A DNA stretch of 8,753 bases from an uncultured Clostridia bacterium (lineage in GTDB: Bacteria; Bacillota; Clostridia; Christensenellales; UBA1242), in NCBI GenBank assembly GCA_946635125.1, contig CAMPBB010000018.1, positions 1 to 8,753 of the forward strand. Reading direction: 5' to 3'. Both the position numbers and the translations under genes were made by a program. Below the pieces are notes generated by a model. It had not been told where the DNA came from. It saw nothing but the letters and a program-made list of their open reading frames with translations, and searched no databases. Positions 5,510 to 8,753 of the stretch are shown here, in pieces (the first letter of the stretch is position 1; every line of letters begins with the position of its first letter).

Positions 5510-6913
5510 TTATTCGTTTTGTTCTTGTGTGTCATAGTCAGCTTTTTCCAAAACGCCAACAAAATAATCTGTTAACTCGTCATCACTTAAATCAACCATG
5601 TGAAGATAAACACTATCGTTTGTTTGATTTGTGCTAAAATAGAATAACTTGTCTTTTGAAACACTTGCAAAGTTTGCTTGACCAGTTTTCACTTTTTCAC
5701 TTACAAGTGTTTGAGCTTCTGATGTGATTCCGTTTAAAGCGTCATTTATGCTTGCGCGCATAATTTTGTTATCACTTGTTGAGAAGTAAACAAATTCTCC
5801 ATCGTTATAAAAAATTGTTGCAGAACCTGAATAAATTGTTTGAGTCACACTTGTTTTGTCACTAACAACCATAATGTTTGAGCCATCATTAACCAAAACA
5901 ATGTTTGTTTGTTCTGGCATGTTGTAGTAATTTGAATAAGTGTTTTTTGCAACGCAAATCTCATCAGTTAAATTGCTTAAATTGCTCGCTTCAAATAGTT
6001 GTGTTGAAGCAGAATTTTTCTTTGTTTTTTCATAATAAAGTTTGTTGTGACTTAAAAGTTTTAAAGTAAATGTTGATTCATTGTCTGAAAAAACATCTTG
6101 AGCAGTCATTGAACTCAAATTAAACTTACACAAAACATTTCCATCAGTTTTGTTGTCACTTTCTGTTACAGCCCTTGTGTAATAAATGTCTTTGTTAAAG
6201 TCTGTTACTGTTTCAGTGCTTTGGCTATATGAACTAAACACAGCTCCTGTAACATCGCTAATTGTCACTTTTTTATCTTTATTTTTTATGACAACAAGAT
6301 TTGTATCATCCAAAATGTTTAAGTAAACATTTCCATCAATCTCAAGCATGCTGTAACTAACTTTGCTTCCTTCTGCGTTTGTTGTGTAAATGTGTTCAGC
6401 ACCTTGACTTCTATCTAACTTCTTTCTGTAAAATGATATATATTGAGATTCTGTTTCAAGATTTTTATTAACCCCACTATTTGGTGTTGCATAATATATG
6501 TAGTCACCAAAAATGTATAGTCCCATATATTCAAATCCAACAACTTTGCTTGCCAAAATGTCAACATTTTTTATTGCTCGTGAACCATCAAAAATCTCAT
6601 TGCCTTCACTATCATATTTTTTGTCAACACTTTCTGGAACACCATTTTCGTTTAACTTAACACGATATAACGCCGAATAAGTGACTTTTCCATCTTTATT
6701 GCTGCTTCCAACTTCGCTGTATGGCTTATAACCGTTAACAAAATATAGATAATCCCCTTTTGTTACAGCCATGCTTCCATTGCCAACAACAACATCACTT
6801 TCACTTGGCCCATCTTTTAGTTTTGTGTTAGAACAACCACCAAACATGAAAACAACCAAAAGACAAAAAGCAAGCAAAATGATGCTCAAAAACTTTTTTA
6901 AACTTTGTGCCAT
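5510..6913 (-). CDS. Secreted lipoprotein with propeller-like repeats (DUF5050-like), function unknown
   Basis: A 467-residue protein with a lipoprotein signal peptide: basic start (K6, K7), hydrophobic core about 8-23, and lipobox FGGC with C27 as the lipidated residue. It should be anchored on the outer face of the membrane. The mature part shows a recurring pattern of a turn, then a strand rich in Tyr/Phe, seen at DYLYFVNG (54-61), GDYIYYATP (136-144), GNVYLNIL (194-201), KDIYYTRA (241-248), NKLYYEK (290-296), GEFVYFSTSDNKIMRA (372-387) and KDKLFYFST (420-428). This resembles DUF5050-type or other WD-like beta-propellers that read out a value and name, though I cannot confirm the family. 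The ATG at 6913 has AAAGGAGA ten bases upstream. It is monocistronic with a strong promoter at 6962-6990 and a terminator at 5465-5498. No enzyme motif is visible; a ligand-binding or scaffold role is conjecture. Confidence 0.8.
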   Translation of the reverse strand: MAQSLKKFLSIILLAFCLLVVFMFGGCSNTKLKDGPSESDVVVGNGSMAVTKGDYLYFVNGYKPYSEVGSSNKDGKVTYSALYRVKLNENGVPESVDKKYDSEGNEIFDGSRAIKNVDILASKVVGFEYMGLYIFGDYIYYATPNSGVNKNLETESQYISFYRKKLDRSQGAEHIYTTNAEGSKVSYSMLEIDGNVYLNILDDTNLVVIKNKDKKVTISDVTGAVFSSYSQSTETVTDFNKDIYYTRAVTESDNKTDGNVLCKFNLSSMTAQDVFSDNESTFTLKLLSHNKLYYEKTKKNSASTQLFEASNLSNLTDEICVAKNTYSNYYNMPEQTNIVLVNDGSNIMVVSDKTSVTQTIYSGSATIFYNDGEFVYFSTSDNKIMRASINDALNGITSEAQTLVSEKVKTGQANFASVSKDKLFYFSTNQTNDSVYLHMVDLSDDELTDYFVGVLEKADYDTQEQNE

Positions 6914-6951
6914 AAAAGCCCATCTCCTTTTTCAAGTTAACCTTGTTTTTT

Positions 6952-6957
6952 ATTATA
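6952..6957 (-). promoter_or_regulatory. Second extended -10 upstream of the lipoprotein gene
   Basis: On the minus strand TGTTATAAT gives a perfect TATAAT (6957-6952) with an upstream TG. It has no paired -35 at normal spacing and could be an alternative start point about ten bases downstream of the main promoter. Confidence 0.4.
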
Positions 6958-6961
6958 ACAT

Positions 6962-6990
6962 ATAATACCATGAAAAGCTTAATTAGTCAA
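6962..6990 (-). promoter_or_regulatory. Promoter of the lipoprotein gene
   Basis: On the minus strand TTGACT (6990-6985) and TATTAT (6967-6962) are 17 bases apart, with TGG just before the -10 as an extended element. This is the best-matched promoter in the window. It lies in the 106-bp gap shared with the divergent 96-residue gene. Confidence 0.7.
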
Positions 6991-7019
6991 TTATATTATT
7001 TTAGTTTTGGGGGTGAGTT

Positions 7020-7310
7020 ATGAAAAAATTACAAAAAACAACAATAACAAACACTGCATTAAACACAAAAAGCAGCACAAACACTTTTTTAAGTGTTAAC
7101 AACATATTATCTCTATTAAAGGTTGTTCCAATAGAATATTTAATAAAAATTGCTTCAACATTATTGCAAAACACTCGTGTTCTTAAAACTGAAAACACGG
7201 CAGTTAATACAAAAAGCGAGTTTATGCAAAACGAAAAAGAACAAAACAAAAAATATGCAATAAATTATTTGGAAAAACACAATTATTTAACACAAAAACT
7301 AAAAAAATAG
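7020..7310 (+). CDS. Orphan 96-residue protein with a repeated NTA-x-NTKS motif
   Basis: I do not recognise this protein. It is 96 residues, basic and rich in Asn, Thr, Lys and Leu. The motif NTALNTKS (11-18) recurs as NTAVNTKS (59-66), flanking a hydrophobic central stretch (about 23-49, with LLKVVPIEYLIKIASTLL). The C-terminal 30 residues are charged and probably helical. It has no cysteine, no signal peptide and no clear membrane helix. Evidence that it is real: a strong ribosome site GGGGGTGA (7009-7016) ends three bases before the ATG, and a terminator hairpin begins at the stop codon. The opposite-strand reading frame in the same place has neither. It is divergent from the lipoprotein gene and convergent with the gene at 7331. 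A weak TATTAT at 6994-6999 may be its -10. Confidence 0.65.
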   Translation: MKKLQKTTITNTALNTKSSTNTFLSVNNILSLLKVVPIEYLIKIASTLLQNTRVLKTENTAVNTKSEFMQNEKEQNKKYAINYLEKHNYLTQKLKK

Positions 7311-7332
7311 GCAAAAATATGCCTATTTTTTT
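7302..7332. terminator. Bidirectional terminator shared by two convergent genes
   Basis: A 12-bp stem pairs 7302-7313 (A-run then TAGGCA) with 7320-7331 (TGCCTA then T-run) around AAAATA. Each strand ends in a T-run. It covers the TAG stop of the 96-residue gene (7308-7310) and touches the TAA stop of the convergent gene (7333-7331). Confidence 0.87.
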
Positions 7333-8104
7333 ACATTTCAACATTTTCACCAGTTAGTGCATCTTGATACATAACAAAATAGCCTTCTCCATTTTCGTCT
7401 TGTGGATTTAATGGCATAAACTGGCAAAACTTTTCAAGCCCTTCAGGAGGCTTTTCATTTTGCGACTTTGCATATATTCCATAAGCAATATGCGTTAAAA
7501 CATCGCCATCAAAAATCTTGCCTAAAATATAATGGTCATTTTCAGCATCACTTAAATTAACTTTCACCCATTGCGTTCCTTCAATTTTTTCTTCAAGTTT
7601 TGAAAAACGCTCGTTTTGTTCAAACAAAACATCAATTTGAGGTTTTATCATTTCAAAAAAATTATCTGTGTTTTCAATTTTTTCTTTAAGGTCTTGTCCA
7701 TCTTTTTTTATGTTAAAACTATTTTCGCTTTCTTCGTCTTTTTCCTGCTTTTCAAGGCTTTGTGTTTTTGTGTGTTGTTGTTTTAAAAACTCCTTGAAAA
7801 CATCTTCTGCATCAAAGCTTGAATTTTCTGTTTGAGCCACCCCAACAATTTTTCCATTAAAGACAAAAATTGCACAAATATCTTGGTTTAAGTTGTGAAA
7901 AATTGTTTGAAACTTAAAGTTTGTTATGTCTGCTTGTGAAAAAAGCAATGTGTTTTCACCAATTTTTATAACAAGTTCCGTAAACAAAAAATTTTCAAAA
8001 AACTTTAAGCTACCAAAAACTCCGTTTTCGTTTTTTAAGCTCAAAAGACCTATAAGATTTTTTTCTTTTGACTGTGAATAAATAACCAAAACTTTTGTTA
8101 GCAT
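7331..8104 (-). CDS. Conserved hypothetical protein with a WVKV...YGIY...GYFVMYQDA C-terminal domain
   Basis: A 257-residue protein in three parts. Residues 1-92 look like a beta-rich domain (short strands such as LTKVLVIYS, IGLLSLKNENGVFGSLKFF, LVIKIGENTLLF and ICAIFVFNGKIVGVA). Residues about 93-175 are a charged, Lys/Glu/Gln-rich, helical linker that could form coiled coil. Residues 178-257 form a compact domain with QWVKVNL, HYILGKIFDGDVLTHIAYGIYA, the KPPEGLEKFCQFMPLNPQ block and GEGYFVMYQDALTGENV. I recall similar C-terminal blocks in unnamed proteins of uncultured Clostridia, but know no function. There is no signal peptide, so it is probably cytoplasmic. The ATG at 8104 has AAGGAG six bases upstream. 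It lies just downstream of rsmA but is separated from it by a terminator and has its own -10. Confidence 0.78.
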   Translation of the reverse strand: MLTKVLVIYSQSKEKNLIGLLSLKNENGVFGSLKFFENFLFTELVIKIGENTLLFSQADITNFKFQTIFHNLNQDICAIFVFNGKIVGVAQTENSSFDAEDVFKEFLKQQHTKTQSLEKQEKDEESENSFNIKKDGQDLKEKIENTDNFFEMIKPQIDVLFEQNERFSKLEEKIEGTQWVKVNLSDAENDHYILGKIFDGDVLTHIAYGIYAKSQNEKPPEGLEKFCQFMPLNPQDENGEGYFVMYQDALTGENVEM

Positions 8105-8122
8105 GTTTTTCTCCTTTTTGAT

Positions 8123-8128
8123 ATTATA
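8123..8128 (-). promoter_or_regulatory. Probable -10 element for the gene at 7331-8104
   Basis: A perfect TATAAT on the minus strand lies about 18 bases before the start codon. The best -35-like hexamer, TTGCAA, is 21 bases away, which is too far, so -35 use is uncertain. The implied leader is short, about 12 bases, but includes the AAGGAG ribosome site. Confidence 0.4.
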
Positions 8129-8157
8129 TATTCACAAACAAACAAAAAGTTGCAACA

Positions 8158-8195
8158 AAAAAAGAGCAAAAAAATTCACTATTTGCTCTTTTTTG
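8158..8195 (-). terminator. Intrinsic terminator of rsmA
   Basis: AAAAAAGAGCAAA (8158-8170) pairs with TTTGCTCTTTTTT (8182-8194) around an 11-base loop. On the minus strand the T-run of the stem provides the termination signal. It begins a few bases after the rsmA stop codon (8200-8198). Confidence 0.82.
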
Positions 8196-8197
8196 TC

Positions 8198-8753
8198 TTA
8201 TTTACAAAACAACTTTTTATATAAACTAACAAAATCTTTTGTTGTTAAGTCTTCCGCTCTAACACCTTGTTTAAGTCCCAAAGATGAAATTGCATTTTGA
8301 AATTCTTCTCTTGAAACTTTAAAAGAAGAAACAATGTTGTTTTCAAGAGTTTTTCTTCTCATTGCAAAACTTTTTTTAATAAAAGGCGCAATCTCATTAT
8401 AAGCAACATCATATTTGTTTTGTTCTAACTTAATAACAACAATTGCTGAATCAACATTTGGCTGAGGAGTGAAAAGCGTTCTTGGAACTTTTCTTGTTAA
8501 AGAAACATCTCCCAAAAGGTCTAACAAAATGGTGAGTGCTCCATAGTCTTTTGTGTTTTTTTGTGCTGTTAATCTTTTTGCAAGTTCCAACTGAAGCATT
8601 ATTGTTATGCAAGAAATGTTGAAATCATTTTCCAAAAGATAAAACAAAATTGGTGTTGAAATGTAATAAGGGAGATTTGCAACAACCTTAAACTTTTGCC
8701 CATTAAACTTGTTTTTTATTTCTTGTGGCGAAATTTTTAAAATATCACCCCAA
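8198..8753 (-). CDS. rsmA: 16S rRNA (adenine(1518)-N6/adenine(1519)-N6)-dimethyltransferase RsmA, partial (N-terminus outside window)
   Basis: The C-terminal 184 residues of RsmA (KsgA), the SAM-dependent enzyme that dimethylates two adjacent adenines in the helix-45 loop of 16S rRNA late in 30S assembly. The frame stays open to the window edge; the first visible residues are WGDILKIS. The catalytic NLPYY (26-30, motif IV) followed by IST is intact. Then come the family blocks LELAKRLTA, KDYGALTILLDLL, VP...FTPQPNVDSAIV, the C-terminal FAMRRKTLENN and a late RAEDL. The SAM-binding N-terminal part, roughly the first 100 residues, lies beyond base 8753. A TTG at 8647 that could look like a start is Leu inside the conserved STPILFYLL run. 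QLELAKR replaces the more usual QKEVAxR. The gene ends at TAA 8200-8198 and is followed by its own terminator. Confidence 0.95.
   Translation of the reverse strand, partial: WGDILKISPQEIKNKFNGQKFKVVANLPYYISTPILFYLLENDFNISCITIMLQLELAKRLTAQKNTKDYGALTILLDLLGDVSLTRKVPRTLFTPQPNVDSAIVVIKLEQNKYDVAYNEIAPFIKKSFAMRRKTLENNIVSSFKVSREEFQNAISSLGLKQGVRAEDLTTKDFVSLYKKLFCK

Noticed and set aside
7001..7249. An 82-residue minus-strand reading frame opposite the 96-residue gene
   Set aside because: No ribosome site or own terminator, and the plus-strand frame has both.
8645..8647. A start codon for a short 149-residue protein at 8647
   Set aside because: It is a TTG Leu codon within the conserved RsmA run NLPYYISTPILFYLL; the frame is open to the window edge, so rsmA is truncated by the window, not short.
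69..8753. Reassigned TGA codon, suggested by all ten genes ending in TAA or TAG
   Set aside because: All families are full length with TGG tryptophans and normal C-termini, and ten stops in an AT-rich genome are too few to infer loss of TGA.
1..8753. CRISPR arrays, insertion sequences, tRNA or rRNA genes, prophage or toxin-antitoxin genes
   Set aside because: No regularly spaced direct repeats, transposase motifs, cloverleaf-like sequence or phage-type genes were seen on either strand.

Overview
This is an AT-rich bacterial window (by eye close to 30% GC) with standard-code genes, strong Shine-Dalgarno sequences, TAA or TAG stops, tight spacing and short hairpin-plus-T-run terminators. A lipobox lipoprotein, a CrtO-type membrane acyltransferase, a GT8 glycosyltransferase and a clostridial-style conserved protein next to rsmA point to Bacillota. 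An uncultured gut Clostridia-like or RF39-like lineage is my best guess, but I cannot place it more precisely from the sequence alone. I see no phage, insertion sequence, CRISPR, tRNA or rRNA.

Layout, left to right. A bidirectional terminator (38-68) precedes an M20-family zinc peptidase/deacylase on the minus strand (69-1196). Next is a minus-strand, three-gene operon read from right to left: a CrtO-like membrane acyltransferase (3746-3132), a GT8 glycosyltransferase (3145-2168) and a PlsC-type acyltransferase (2163-1324), closed by a terminator at 1296-1325. A 222-bp intergenic region (3747-3968) with three inverted repeats separates this operon from a divergent gene for a membrane-anchored XRE regulator (3969-4715, plus strand). 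That gene converges on a rhomboid-family intramembrane protease (4749-5405, minus). A 467-residue lipoprotein with a propeller-like repeat pattern follows (5510-6913, minus). It is divergent from an orphan 96-residue gene (7020-7310, plus), which converges on a conserved protein of unknown function (7331-8104, minus). The window ends inside rsmA (ksgA), minus strand, whose N-terminal part lies beyond base 8753.

How the genes may work together. Most of the genes with an assignable role act at the cell envelope. The clearest possible unit is the glycosyltransferase flanked by two acyltransferases, facing a four-helix membrane-bound XRE regulator across an operator-like region. This suggests an envelope glycolipid or acylated-glycan module under local control. 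The pairing is inferred from order, overlap and spacing; product and substrate are unknown. The M20 peptidase, rhomboid protease, lipoprotein and rsmA have their own promoters or terminators and look like separate transcription units.
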